DNA of 64,000 bases from Glomus cerebriforme. Lineage: Eukaryota; Glomeromycota; Glomeromycetes; Glomerales; Glomeraceae. Under the pieces are notes generated by a model. The model did not search any database, had not been told where the DNA came from, and worked only from the letters and a program-made list of their open reading frames with translations. Of this stretch, positions 37,043 to 49,743 are shown one piece after another (position 1 is the stretch's first letter; every line of letters begins with the position of its first letter). A program made the translations under genes and the position numbers. The stretch is from positions 97,306 through 161,305 of the forward strand of contig QKYT01000038.1 of NCBI GenBank assembly GCA_003550305.1, read 5' to 3'.

Positions 37043-38030
37043 GTTCTCAGGATACTTTATAAAGTAACTATTAAACCTTATTCCTTAATTGTTGACAGAA
37101 TAGATTTATAAATATTTTCTGTCTTCATCCGTTTAATCTAATTTTACACACATATATAGCATAGCATTAGAGTAAAAATGACAATAAAATTCTCATAATT
37201 CATTCCAAAATGCTTTCATTAATATATATTCTCTTGTAATTTAAATATATATAGCTTTGAGTGTATTTTTTTTTTCATTTTACTTTTATTTATACATTAC
37301 GTGATTTTTATAATAAATTTCACTATATTATTGTTTAGCAGAGAAAAAACAATCGTTTAGATTTATAAATATGTTTGTTTTAATATTAGAATCTTTTTAT
37401 TTTAAATTGTGCTTGAATTACGAGTTACAATAATTAAACTTACCGCGTATGACATCATCTCAAGTTCTCAACGCGTCTCATATATGGCCAAAAAAAAGTA
37501 GGGATCTCCGATTTAAGACATGTTGGAAGAGCTCACATGATTGTTAGATATTTCTGTTATGTAGTGTAAAATCTATTTTAATATGAAATCACAATTTTTT
37601 TTTAAAGAGTAAATTACAAAAACATATAATCTTTTTACATTTTCTTATGGTAAAAGAAAAATTTATTTCTCACTTGGGTGAATTATTTACTTTCCTAATA
37701 TTTATTATGTTACCAAAATTTATATATTTATATGTTTATTATTATACAACATATTTTGCAAAATTATTAATCTTGATAAATTAAAGCCATTAAAAATATC
37801 AATAATAGCTATTAAAATTGATACTTTTGCATTAAAAAATTTTTATACCTATTTTTAACCAAATTTTTGCTACCATATTATTATGTCTAAAATTACATTT
37901 TATAATTCTTCTGCTATTTAATTTCCTAAATCCTAATGATATTAAAGAGTTAGTTAATGAAAATAATATACCTTTTGTTGAAAATATACTAGGTTATTAC
38001 TAGATTCTGAATTTAAAAAAGTAAATATTA

Positions 38031-39046
38031 GGCTGGTACAGGAGGATATACATATCCTAGTCACATGTTTTATAAATTATCACTTAAATTAAATCGTTTT
38101 TTGTTAATAAATTAAACTTTTTTTTTTACTTTTTGATTATTAATATTCTTTTACATTGAATTTCGCATTCATTAATATTCTTTCCTTTAAACTCTCAAAT
38201 GTAAGTTGTTATAAAGAAATTTTGTTTAGCATTTTTGCTTTTTTTAATAATACTTAATTAGATGACCAATATTTCAGAATTATTTCCATATCAAAAATGA
38301 TGTAAATGAAGCCAGTAATAGTGATAATAAACCTGAAGATAGTTCCTTAAAAGATATATATACTGGGCAAACATTTACAATATTTGAAGTTCTTGAGACA
38401 TATTTAAAATGATATGCAAAAATACAGGGTTTGAAATAAGAATAGTAAGATGTAAGAAAAAAGTGGATCCTACACAAAACTGAAACCAAGAATTAGCTTA
38501 TATTGAATGTAGATTTCTTGTAAATGCAGTATATCATAAATGTCCAAATTTAGTGTTTATTAAATATTGCAAATCCATTTCAACATAAAGGAAAGGGAAG
38601 ACCTGCTAATAAAAGGTATTTATCAGCTATTGAGAACTACTCAAACCACTCAAGCAACAAAAATAGAGATATTTAAGAAGAAACTTTAGATGTAAGGAGG
38701 AAAAGAAATAAAAGACAGTATTTTATTTGCAAATTATGATATCATGATTCATAAAATTGTTCTGAAAAGTGCACAATAGTAAATATTGAGTGTGATAAAG
38801 AAAATGTTTAAGGAAGAATAAGTGAAAATAGCTCTTTTTGGTCGCCAAAAATGTAAAAGAATAAACATTCTATTGTATTGTAAACATTATTAAAGCATTG
38901 ATTTTAAAACTTTAAGTATTGCAATTTCTTATTACATGGTGCAAAATTTGTATTTAATAAATTTCATTAAAATTGTGTTTTATATTAAATTTATATAATT
39001 AGAAAATCATGTGAAGGGTAGGATATGTATATTTTCCTATATCAAG
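38031..39046 (+). mobile_element. Deletion-derived MULE/FAR1 element
   Basis: The ends are inverted: left GGAGGATATACATATCCTAG with TCACATG, right the complement of GGAAAATATACATATCCTAC with TTCACATG. Inside, on the + strand, FAR1-like text (TGQTFTIFEVLETYLK, then FEIRIVRCKKK after a frame change) at about 38360-38470 is followed directly by tail text (KGKGRPANKRYLSAIENY at about 38585, and a damaged zinc knuckle near 38725-38775). The transposase core that should lie between is absent. A target duplication was not identified. Confidence 0.65.
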
Positions 39047-40254
39047 AAAATTAAATTATATTAATAACTTACTTTTTATTAATATTCTTTAAAATAGAAA
39101 TTTGATTTTCTTTTATATTAATTGCAATTCATTTTATAGAACAAATAAACAGTATGCTTTATAAAAGTATTTTACTATTTATAAATATAAAAGTAAAACA
39201 TTTTGAATAATATATATATATATATATAAAAAGAGTATTTAAATATAATTTAGGTAAAAAGGTATAATGAAAGCTTTTAAAATTAGTATATAAGTTTTTA
39301 TAATTTGATCTTTTTTAAAACATTAATAATTAAAAATCTATTAATTAATAAATATAATTTTTATTATAATAATAATTAAAAATTCTTTTTCAAATATGCA
39401 ATTAAAAATATTGGTAATATTATATATAGTATATATATTCTTTATAATTTAGTAATATTATTAGAGTATATAATTTTACAATTGAGTCTATAAAGAGTGC
39501 AGAGTGTAGTCTACTGTTTAATATTATATAATTATGCAATACTATAGTATAATAACAAAATATAGTATTTTAATTATTTTGAAAGTTTACTTCATCATAA
39601 TTAAAATGCTCTTAGAATAGTAATACAAGAAAAGCAAGCAATGTGCAGTTAGTCATATTTATAATATATTTTTTTTATTTAGTATTAAATATACAAACAT
39701 AAATTTCTTTTTACATAGCAATTAGAATAATAATATTTATGAAAAAAAAATTTGATAATTATGTATTTATTAGTAGCAATAGATACTTAAATAATGTAAT
39801 ATAAATATTTCAAAATAAATATAAAGAATGAAAGTAATTGAATTTATTAAAAAATTAACAAAATTTTTAAATTTTATTTGTAAAAATCATGATTGCAAAA
39901 AAAATTTTTAATTTTTTTTTTGTATCATAGTATTTTTCGGATATAATACTAGAATATAGTATTTTTCAAATATAACTGATATTGAATATTTGAAAATTTG
40001 AGATGTATACTTACAGTAATCAAATTTTGTAGTTCATAATTTTGCTATACTGAACTCGACTAGGCGGAGTAGACTCAATTGTAAAAGGAATTACCGATAT
40101 TATTATGTATGTTTTTGAGTTAACTTTATTATTTATTAGTTTTACATAGTTTGATAATTAGAGCATAATTAAATCAATAAACATACATAACAAATAAAAA
40201 TTAATGGAGTTACTATTAACAAAAATGAATAAACTTCCTATTATATTATATATA

Positions 40255-41214
40255 CAGTTAACCTCCCTTATAATCACACCTCTCGGGACCAGTAAATGCT
40301 GTGATTATAAAGGAGTATGCTTATAGCAAGGTTTTTGTTTTATAATCACATGTATATGAAATTTAATATTAATGTGATTATAATTTTTTTTGTAAAAAAA
40401 CTTTCCAATACAAAATGTAATAGTAATTATTTAAAATTACAAAATATTTTTTTAGAAAAAAATTTACATTTTAACAAAGAAAAATAATAAAAAGATAGGA
40501 ATTTTATATTATAGAAAATTCATTATATATTAGAATAATTTTTTGTATTATGTGAATAAATAGTTANNTGTTAGTATTACTTTGTTTAAAGGATATAATT
40601 TGTATTACTTGTAGAGCTCCAAACAGTCCGGTTTGGTTCCAATTTTCAGTTCTTTTCTAATTGGTGAGAATCGAAAAATATTAATAATTCATCATCCTGT
40701 GATCATAAAAGGACGAATTATAGCTTATTGGAATCGTCTCATCGAGACGCATCTAATGGTAGTAAAATCGCATCTCTAGCACTGATAGATAAGAGATTTT
40801 CATCTATCGGTGCTAGAAATGCGGTTTTACTACCATTAGATGCGTCTCGATGAGACGATTCCAACAAGCTATGTTTCGTCCTCCTACGATCACAGGATGA
40901 CGAATTATTAATGTTTTTTGATTCTGNCCAATCAGAAAAGAACTGAAATTGGAATCGTTCAGAGCTCTAATTACTTGATTTAAGGTATTTTTTATAAGTT
41001 CGTATTATACTAATATAATTGGCTGGTGATTATAAGGAAGGAATTTTTTATATGATTACTATTTAATTGGGATAGCAATTTGGTGTGATAGTGATTATAG
41101 TGCATTTGTGACTATAAAGAAGGATTTTTATATATAATAAGATCGGGACTGACAAATGATGTGATTAAAGGGAATTGTGACTATAAAGGAGGTGATTATA
41201 TGGAGGGACGACTG
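40255..41214. mobile_element. TA-target (Tc1/mariner- or pogo-like) non-autonomous element
   Basis: Left end CAGTTAACCTCCCTTATAAT, right end complement CAGTCGTCCCTCCATATAAT, with TA on both sides (40253-40254 and 41215-41216). The subterminal phrase GTGATTATAAAGGAG recurs inside in both orientations. The element is 960 bp including an inserted 358-bp hAT-type palindrome. No transposase frame. The tip resembles that of the inverted-repeat element ending at 17209. Confidence 0.75.
40612..40969. mobile_element. hAT-type palindromic element nested in the TA element
   Basis: A 358-bp near-perfect palindrome starting TAGAGCTCC and ending AGAGCTCTA, flanked by the 8-bp direct repeat ATTACTTG at 40604-40611 and 40970-40977. 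Its inner arms each contain the same 60-70-bp module as the larger palindrome at 20086-21284. The outer arms (GGTTCCAATTTTCAGTTCTT) resemble the GGTTCAGTT text of that element. No coding capacity. Confidence 0.87.
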
Positions 41215-42337
41215 TAAATATTTTTTTTTTTTTTTAAAAAAAAAGGCATTATTTAATTATAATTAAAATTGAAGTATTTTTTTAAAAAAGATTTGGTTGG
41301 ATCATGAAATATAAATATAAAGAAAATAATATCTTAAAAAAACAGAAAAATTCACTACTGTAAGGAGAACAACTTATTACAATAAAAGGAAGAAAAACAT
41401 GTTTAACCTATAGCCTATCACATATTATCATTATAATACATTAATACTCCACCATTCGATCTCTTGGAAAATGATGATTTCTAGGAAATGCATAGCCATT
41501 GTGAACTACCATCTCTATCTCTTCAAACCTACCTGTTCGATATTTTTCACTATTAAAAATGATCCCTTGAGTAATATCAAGCAACAAAATTGGCGCAAAT
41601 TTGCAATATATTTATTATATTTATATACTGTTAAAAAAAAAATTTGTAAATATGTAAACTTTCAAAGTAATTTAACCAAGTTACTCGCTTTATTAAAATT
41701 GAAATTACACAATTATAATAATTTTTTTTGATTTTTCCGAACTTAAAATATTGTACTAATCTTAATTTGTAAATACTGACTTTTTAGCTCAATAGAACCA
41801 TAAGAGACTATCAATCAACCTAAATTAAGAATAGTTTGGGAAAAGTATCCAATTATCTCATGCCGTTAATTTGAGAGTTCGCGCGTAAAAAAAAAGAAAC
41901 TTCTTTTTAAGAATGTATATTATTTGCCATGCATAATTTTTTTCAGTCTTTGTTTCAAAAATAAAAATTAGTAAACATGTGAGATGCGTGAGAGATTAGA
42001 CAAACTTTAAAAAGATATAATTTTACAAAATTACCATTGCTAATCATACAAGTTTTTTTGTATCATACGTTTTAAATAAATGCACTCTTGTTAGTTGTTA
42101 CACAGCACATCGTGAAATTTTAAATTTTTAGTTTACCCAGCAGATATGTGAAATTTTGTCATAAGTGACAATCCTGAAATCATAATTACATTATTATATA
42201 ACAAAAGTTTTTTTTTTTTTCACTTGTGCAATAAGGAAAAATTCAATAATACAATCAAAAATTTTTTTTTTTTTTTTTTTTTCTCCAAGGTGTATTGTCT
42301 TCTGATAACAAAATAAATAAAATAAAATACTTCAAAA

Positions 42338-45300
42338 ATGTCTCAATTTTCTTCTTATATGCAGGATAATATGGATGATAATAGATCTTTTTCTGCACAA
42401 TATCTCACTCCAGACAATACTCAATCACAACCAAGAACTCAAAGTTCACAATCAAATATTATTCAAATCGTAGACTCTTCTTTTCTATCTGACGCTCCTC
42501 AAAGTGTTTTTTCTGAGTACTCTACGTTGGATAATCCGTCAGTGATCCCATCAATAATACAAGAGTCAAATGATTTAACTCCACATACACCCGAATCTCT
42601 TCTTTACTCTCCTGCATTAGACACCTATCCGGGAGATGATCGTACTGATCTAAACTCACGTAAACAAACTATACCTAGAAAAAGTCAAAAGAATATGAGT
42701 AATCAAACACCACAAACTTCTGAACAACAGTCTGACTCGACATCTTTATCTCAAGAAAGTTCAAATATTCGTGAGTTGATAAATAATAGTTCTGCGGCAT
42801 TAATTTTAGATGTTTTAAATGAATCTACTGACTCTAGTTTTGTTACAACATATTCTATTAGAGCAGCCAGTTTCAAGAAATTTAGATAATTCTAGATTAG
42901 AACAAGAATCCTCTACTCCATTAATTGATACAGAAAATCAAGATATTAATGAACTTAGAGATTTAATAACGACGTCAAATATGATACTTGACAGTGTACA
43001 TCGTAATAATGTTTCATATAAGAATCAAGAGGTTAATGATAAAATGAAAGATATTGAATATATGCATGAACGGCAGCAAGACGAAACCACTGAGATTTTT
43101 AAACATCCTCATGAAATCTCTCAACCAGAACTTGAATACGAGCATGAGCATGAAAATGAATATTCAGAAAATGTTGATTTAGTTATTACTAATGAGGTAT
43201 TTTTTAATATTAAATAAAATAGTATAATTTTAAAGCGTATAGACTAATATTAATTATCATGAAATTTTTTTTATTCTATTTTGTACTATTCTATTAAAAA
43301 TATAGAGTAGTGATTCATTACTTAGACAAAGTAAACTTTATAACAATATGGCTTCAAAATTTTCTAACTTTAAATTTATTAGGTTAGACCCTGAGAGTGA
43401 AGAAGAAATCGAGCAATTAACTACTCCCCCTCCCCCAATACGGCGTAGCACGCGTAAAAGGTTTTTAAAAAAATTATAATTAAAATAATTTTTATCATAG
43501 TTGTTATTGTTATTATTATTATTATTATTATTTATAAATTAATTAATTAGCATTTAATTTATAGAACCACGGCTAATTATAGTTATCCTCGTTATTCTTA
43601 TGGAGGTAGTAAAAGATCTAAAACACGTAAACGAATTCGTTCTTTTCTTAAAGGACCTTTATCTGCTACCGAAAATGAAGCTGATGTAGATTCAGAAGTT
43701 GTTTACGTTGATAATGAAAGGAATGAAGAGACTGATGAACCTTTGCATGATCTTCCTCCTGTTCAAAGTGATGGAGAGCAGGAAGAAAATGAAGTTACTC
43801 ATGAAATTCAGGGTGTAGATGATAGCGAGAATGTTAACGAAAATATTCTTGATAATGAATCACAAAGTAATTTATACCTTAAGCATGACCTTCGTTCTCG
43901 AAAAATTATGCTTGAATTACCAATAGTAGTGGATAAGGGTGAAGAAACAGAAAAGGAACCTGTTACTACTTCTTCCAACAAGCCTACGAAATCTACAAGA
44001 TCTAAACAGCCAGCTAAAAAACCTATTTTGAGGTCAACTTCCAAGAAATCTGCAGAGACAATACCAAAACGTAGGTCATCTCGTAAGAAAAATGAGGATC
44101 ATGAATGGCATCCAGATGAAGCTGATAATGAGTTAGGTGATGATAGTGAAGTTATTCCACGAGGTCTTCATACCACTTCAAAAAAAACTCGTAAATCTCC
44201 AAAGAAGTCGACAGCTAATAAGAACGTTAAGAGTATTGACACAATTCCGGAAGTTAAAATTACAAAAGGTTCTTCAAATATAAAAGCGACGCCAAAAACT
44301 CCAAAAATCCCTAAACCCTCAAGAAAGGGAAAAACCCCTGTACAGAGTACTAGAGGACGAGGAAGAGGTAGAGGTGGAACTGCCCGCGGTTCTAGGTCAA
44401 GGAATCATGATCCAGAATATAGGTATTCTGGGGAGGAAGAAACCGAATCTGAAATTGAAATCGCCAATTCAACTTCAGAAGTTGTTAACACGGATGATAA
44501 TTCAGAAAACCAGATTGTACGAGAATCATTTGACGCTGAAATGGATAATATTATTCAAGATGAAATAGAACACAATGTCGCTGTTGTCGAGGAACCAGTT
44601 TCAACACCTGTACGTCCGAAAAGGACCCGAAAGAGTACCAAAACTTTAGTTAGTGAGCCTCTTGTAAGTACACCTAAATCTTCTAGATCTGCTAGACCTG
44701 TTAGATCTGTTAGACCTACTAGAGGTCGTGATGGTAGTAAGAAAGGTAATAGGAAAGACGTTAATACGCAGATTGATGATGATGATGATGTTGATGTAAG
44801 CGGCATTCATGAACCATCAGGTAAAGTAGCGGCCAATGTACCGGAAGTACAAGTTGATTATATTCCTGCAACACAACCCAAAAAAACGACGAGAAGTACT
44901 AGAGGTAAAGGTCGTGGCGGTAAAGATGGTCGCGATACGGCCGCTGATCAACCTACAGTTCCAACCCCCATTCTTGAAGTATCTACAGATGATCCAACGA
45001 TTCTTACAAATGCTCTTTGTGTGTTGACGGAAAAAAATTTTGATATAATTCATGCTCCCCAGGATATCACTCCCATTAATGGAGCTCGTGCTCCGGTATT
45101 CGTAAAACCGAATAGCCCTGGTTCTACGTCACTTTCTAGTACACCATCACTAGAATCACAGACACAGTCGTCCCCTATATCTAGTTCACATGCTACTCAA
45201 GATGATGATGACATCTGGTCAAAAAATCATTGTTACCATCATCTAAAAAAATTTTATGAAGAAACTAAAAACGAATATATTCGATCTGGTAAAGATGTCG

Positions 45301-46019
45301 TTGGTAATGAAGATTTATACAAGGAAGTTGCTAAAAAATTTTACGATTATGATACAAATAATAGAATATTTGGAGAGTAAGTAAAAAAAAATTGGTTAAA
45401 ATTTTCTTATCGAAGCTATCATACATAGCAAATTCTAACCTATTATTATTATTTATAATCTCACTTTAAGGTTATATTTATTGGGTCGTATAATTTCATT
45501 AGAACAAACTAGTGAAACTTTGGGCAGCACTCAACGAAGAAGCAGCATTGAAAGCAACAACTCCAGGGCCAGCAGATATTCAAACCTTCGGAACGGAACT
45601 AAACGTAAACGAAGTGAATCAAATGCAACCACTATACCAGAGGTAAATTTATTAAATAATTAAATTATTTGTAATTTATACTTAAAATTGTATTTTCAAC
45701 AAATTGCTAATCTTTACTTTTAAAGAATAAAAAGGGAGATAAAAATGAAGAGGATGATAGAACTGAAGATAAAGTTACCAAACGTCCTCGTGTGGAAGAA
45801 AATACACCTTCAGGATCTGGTACAACACCACCAGCTCATGATATGAATATATCCCAAACACCTCTGTTGTCGAGATTATTTGGAGGCTGGTTTAGCAGTG
45901 GCCGTAGTCAATCATTTAATGAAGAAACTCTCCGTGAATCGGCTAATAATGCTAATAATGTTGATGAAAACGAAAACATAATGGAGGAAACTCCAACCCA
46001 CAGTAGAAGCTGGTGGTGA
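42338..46019 (+). CDS. Unrecognised low-complexity, probably nuclear protein
   Basis: Six exons (42338-42770, 42838-43196, 43306-43460, 43565-45376, 45471-45642, 45726-46019) give 1074 residues. The first 300 residues are Ser/Gln/Asn-rich. The middle is strongly basic with many SSRKK, TRKSTK and RSVRPTRGR stretches; GRGRGRGGTARGSRSR and TRGKGRGGK are AT-hook or RGG-like. A compact, better folded segment follows (HCYHHLKKFYEETKNEYIRS to NRIFGELYLLGRIISLEQ, about residues 860-930). It ends TPTHSRSWW. I do not recognise a family. The first intron (GTGAGT...CTCTAG, 67 bp) is chosen because it restores the frame; a 25-bp alternative 40 bp further on would do so as well. Composition suggests a DNA- or RNA-binding nuclear protein; that is inference. 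Confidence 0.7.
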
Positions 46020-46296
46020 GCGGAATTAAGTAGCGGGGCAAAAAATTTTTTTTTTTAAATTAGAGTCATTTATTATTATTTTAAAATATGTAAAAACGTA
46101 TGCCGTATGCGTCCGTATGCGTGTTATTTATGTTAGTATATATATTAGGAACTTATTTTAACATGTTTTTTATAAATATAAAATTGATATATAATTATTA
46201 TAGATTAGGATTTATTTACTACAAATTAAAATTTCACGTCTATAGCAACCACTTTCTTTTTTTTAAAAGAAAAGAGCGAAGTTTTTATTTATTTAT

Positions 46297-47074
46297 TTAA
46301 GTGTATAAATTTGTTCTTTTCAATAAATGTATGAATTCACTTTCATCAACTTCACCATCACCATTAAGATCAGCTTCTTCAATCATTTCCCTTAAATGAT
46401 CATCACTTATATTTTCACCTAATTCTTTAGCAACACGTTTTAAATTTTTAAAAGATATTTTTCCAGTATCATCATCATCAAATAATTGAAATACCTTTAG
46501 AAAGTCATCATTTAAATTTCTTTCAGACTATTAATATTCAAAGAAAAAAAATGTTAGTCTACATCAAATATTATTTTCAAGAATTAAAAATTAAAAAATA
46601 AAATAAATAAATACCATTTTAACAGCCATTATTTTATTAAAACTATCAAAATCAATAGTATTAATATTATTATCACTCTCAGAGATAGATTTGTTATTAA
46701 TTTCCGATAATAATTTTTTTATTTCATCTATTTTAGGAGGCTCAAAACCAAGAGCTCTTGTTGCTACTTTAAGTTCTTTAATATCTATAATACCTTTACC
46801 TTCTGTATCAAATAAGTCAAAAGCTTCACGTATTTCTTGTTGTTGTTCTATTGTTAAACCTGAATTTGTTTTTTGTTTCTTCTTACGTGTTGTAGGAGTG
46901 GAGGTTGGTTTTTGAGAAGTTGTTGCTTTAGAAGACGTCTTTGTTGATGTTCGTTGTTTTGTAGATCTTTGACTCGGCGTAGACTATAATATATAATTAA
47001 AAAAAAAGTTTACGAAAAAGTTAAAAATATACGATCATATCAAAAAAGAACGCGTAAAAAAGAGTACGGACCAT
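46297..47074 (-). CDS. Centrin (caltractin/Cdc31-like)
   Basis: EF-hand calcium-binding protein of centrosomes/spindle pole bodies and of the nuclear-pore mRNA-export and DNA-repair complexes. Two exons are certain, 46983-46615 and 46527-46297, giving about 199 residues. The centrin hallmarks are [20 protein letters not shown] with [17 protein letters not shown] (EF-hand 1), [20 protein letters not shown] with [11 protein letters not shown] (EF-hand 3), and [16 protein letters not shown] (EF-hand 4). EF-hand 2 ([15 protein letters not shown]) is degenerate. The N-terminal tail is basic, with Ser/Thr and Lys. The start is unsure: an ATG at 47074-47072 is separated from 46983 by a probable intron whose donor is not obvious. 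It faces Mic10. Confidence 0.85.
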
Positions 47075-47309
47075 GATTTTTAGGTTTAGTTCACGAAATA
47101 AAAAGAAAAAAAGAATTTTATTTCCTAATAGAGCAAATTTTTTAATAATATACAGTTATTACAGTAGAACTTTATATCGTAAAATTAATATCTATTTTCA
47201 GTTTTGTACTACAGTGCATATAAAGAAAATTATCTACAAAAATTTTCAAAAAAAAATTTTTTCCTTCTCTAAAATAAAAAAAATATATATCATTTTTTCC
47301 AGTATAATT

Positions 47310-47767
47310 ATGACTAACGAAGAAGTAAATACAAAAAGTGAACAAATTTTAAATGAAAAGGTAAAAAAAAAAAAAAAACAATAAATTTAATATAATAGTA
47401 ATTTACTAACCTTTTTTTATATATAACATGAAAAAAAAATATTTTATTATATTATTTTATATATTAGTGGGATCTTTGTTTATCTAATGTATTAATAAAA
47501 TCTGGAATTGGATTAAGCGTAGGAATTGTAGCATCTGCTTTATTATTTAAAAGTACGCGTTTTTTTATAGATTTTAATCTTACCAAAAATTTTTTTTAAA
47601 ATTAACATCTTTATTTATTCATTTAAACAGAAAAATCTTGGCCAATTGCAATGTCAACAGGTTTTGGTATTGGTGTAGCTTATGCAGAATGTCAAAGAAC
47701 GTTTAATCCAACTGCTATACCCGGTGTAAAAATAATTAAACCACCTTCACAATCATCATCTACTTGA
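47310..47767 (+). CDS. MIC10: MICOS complex subunit Mic10
   Basis: Small inner-mitochondrial-membrane protein that bends membranes at crista junctions. Three exons, 47310-47360, 47468-47552 and 47631-47767, give 90 residues. Two transmembrane hairpin helices carry the glycine-rich oligomerisation motifs GIGLSVGIVASALLF and STGFGIGVAYAECQ, both diagnostic of Mic10. WDLCLSNVLIKSG precedes the first helix, as in the family. The length is typical (about 78-97). The start codon lies 236 bp from the putative centrin start, in a compact divergent arrangement. Confidence 0.92.
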
Positions 47768-48000
47768 CTTTTGTTTTGAATCAAAAAAAAACATTATATA
47801 TAAATATATTTGTTACAATAAATTTATATACTATTTTTTTTAAAATATTAATTATAATATTTTATTTATTTATTTATATAAAAAACTATTTAAGTATTTT
47901 TTTTTTCTTATCACTTTAACATAAAAAAATAATAATAAATATATTTACAAAAAAAAATTATAATTAAACTTTTTTAAAATAAAACTTGCTAATATTCATT

Positions 48001-49473
48001 TTAAACATCACTTACTAACTTTACATCTTTAGATGAAGTATCTTGATGAAGAAGAGAATCAAAATCAATGTCGTTGTTTATTTGTGATGTGGATTTAAGA
48101 AGAGGATCTTGAGAATTTTTATTATCAGTTAAGGGTGCAGAATCAGGTGGTTGTGGAGAATTAGCTCTACTTGATTCGTTTGAAGATGGCACAACAAATA
48201 CGGTCGTTGATATTTCTGGAGATACCGATCGTACATTTTGTCTTTTAAAAAGGAAAAATCAAATTAGAATAAAAAAAGCAATATATTTATTAGGTCAAAT
48301 AAAAGTTACTTACGGAGGTGCGCTTGTCGAATTAAGAAGAATATTATCACCACTTCCACCATTTACATTGTCAGTATCATGAACATTATTATCATGATCA
48401 CCATGATCACCTTCACCTCCACCAATTGCACTATCACCATTATTACTATGCAAAGGAGATTCAAATGAATCTTCTAACCCATCAACATCTTGATTCCATA
48501 ATGGCAACCACCATCCACCTCTACTACCCTCTTCTGCTTTAACAAAACCACGTAAATTTGACAAACGTGAAAATTTACTTTCCAAATTTGAAAAATATCC
48601 TGAAGGAGGTATGATACATGATAAATATCCAAAGGAATCTATAGAAAACTTCCAAATTAATTACAGATATGTTTTAGAAAAGAAATTGTTAAAATACAAT
48701 ATAATTTGACTTACAAAAATATCCCGCAAATAACCCACATAAATGACTTGCAAACCAATTAGATGGAAATAAAATTTCCATCAGTAATAATAACACAATA
48801 GGATAAAAATGTGCTGGAACTCTAAAAAATCCAAATATGCTAATATTGAAAAAAAAATTCGATTCAATTGACACTTCAAAAATCCCTTGAAAATTAAAAT
48901 TAATAATTAAATAAAAACTTACTCTCTTTCGCGTCCAGCTAATTCTCTACTCTCCCAAACTACAACACCAAATATCCAAACACTTAAACCTCCAACTTCA
49001 ACATTTTTATCAAAAAGAATCAAGGAACCTATTAAATATAAAGAACCTGAAAGTATTGTAAATATAGTCATCAATATATAAAAATATTCTAATGTACCAA
49101 TTGTATGTTCTATTGCTGTACTTAAAGGTAAAAATGCAAGTAAATTAAAAAGTAAATTCCCAAGTGAATAAGGTGGATAAGGAAATGTTATTATACGCCA
49201 CACTAAGAATAATATATATTAGTTATTTAAAAAAAATGTGAGGAATATTCGAGTTTACGCGTTAAATCTAAAATTACCTTGTCCATTAAAGAAAGAAGTG
49301 GGTGAAAGTGATAGCGCGAAATAAACACTATTCTTAGAAACTGCATCAATCACATAAAACAAAATTGATATACACGTGATGGTTGTAGTTAATAGCGGCA
49401 ATGAAATAATGTACGATTTAAAGCTAGAAGTAACAGCCGAAAAAGAAGGTATATTCCTTCGAACTTCTGTCAT
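48001..49473 (-). CDS. Rhomboid-family intramembrane protease, Rbd2-like
   Basis: Five exons (49473-49278, 49202-48923, 48839-48715, 48638-48314, 48241-48001) encode 388 residues. The hydrophobic N-terminal part has about six membrane segments: a first helix PLLTTTITCISILFYVIDAV, then VWRIITFPYPP at the classic WR...T position, LAFLPLSTAIEHTIGTLEYF, the catalytic serine motif GGLSVWIFGVVV, and the catalytic histidine in FASHLCGLFAGY. The Ser/His dyad is thus present. IFGFFRVPAHFYP before the last helices supports the third exon start at 48839. A long soluble tail follows, with WWLPLW, Asp/Gly/Asn repeats and Ser/Pro-rich text. Fungal Rbd2 in the Golgi cleaves the SREBP homologue in some ascomycetes; whether this one does so is unknown. 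Confidence 0.85.
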
Positions 49474-49743
49474 ATTTAAATTGAAAGAATTTTAAAACTA
49501 AAAATTGAACAAACACGAAACCTAATATGTATTTAAACAAGTGGGAGCTAATAAAATAATTTTTGGCCGTTGTTCAAGTGACCGTCGTACCAAAAAATGG
49601 GGTGTACAAAGTTTTTGAACACTGCCACGTAAATTGTAAACTTGACCCATCAATGTGCATCATGCATATAGGTGAGCCAAGATTAATGGATCAAAGATTC
49701 CCTTCTTGTATACACCTATTGGAATAACTTATTTTCTATCATA
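49474..49743. promoter_or_regulatory. Divergent promoter of Rbd2-like and RPP25-like genes
   Basis: 270 bp between divergent starts. It is less A+T-rich than most intergenic sequence here. No specific factor site could be named. Confidence 0.35.

Larger units (their letters stand above)
37043..42337. other. Gene-poor region with transposon remnants
   Basis: More than 5 kb without an intact gene. It holds a deletion-derived MULE (38031-39046), a TA-target element with a hAT palindrome inside (40255-41214), and otherwise A+T-rich sequence. A short more complex patch lies at about 37440-37560. A perfect TA microsatellite lies at about 39208-39228. Two ambiguous bases occur at 40567-40568 and one at 40927. 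Confidence 0.6.

Noticed and set aside
42838..42865. A 25-bp intron (GTTACAAC...AGAGCAG) in the unrecognised gene that would also restore the reading frame
   Set aside because: It is shorter than plausible, and a 67-bp intron with a perfect GTGAGT donor at 42771 solves the same frame change.
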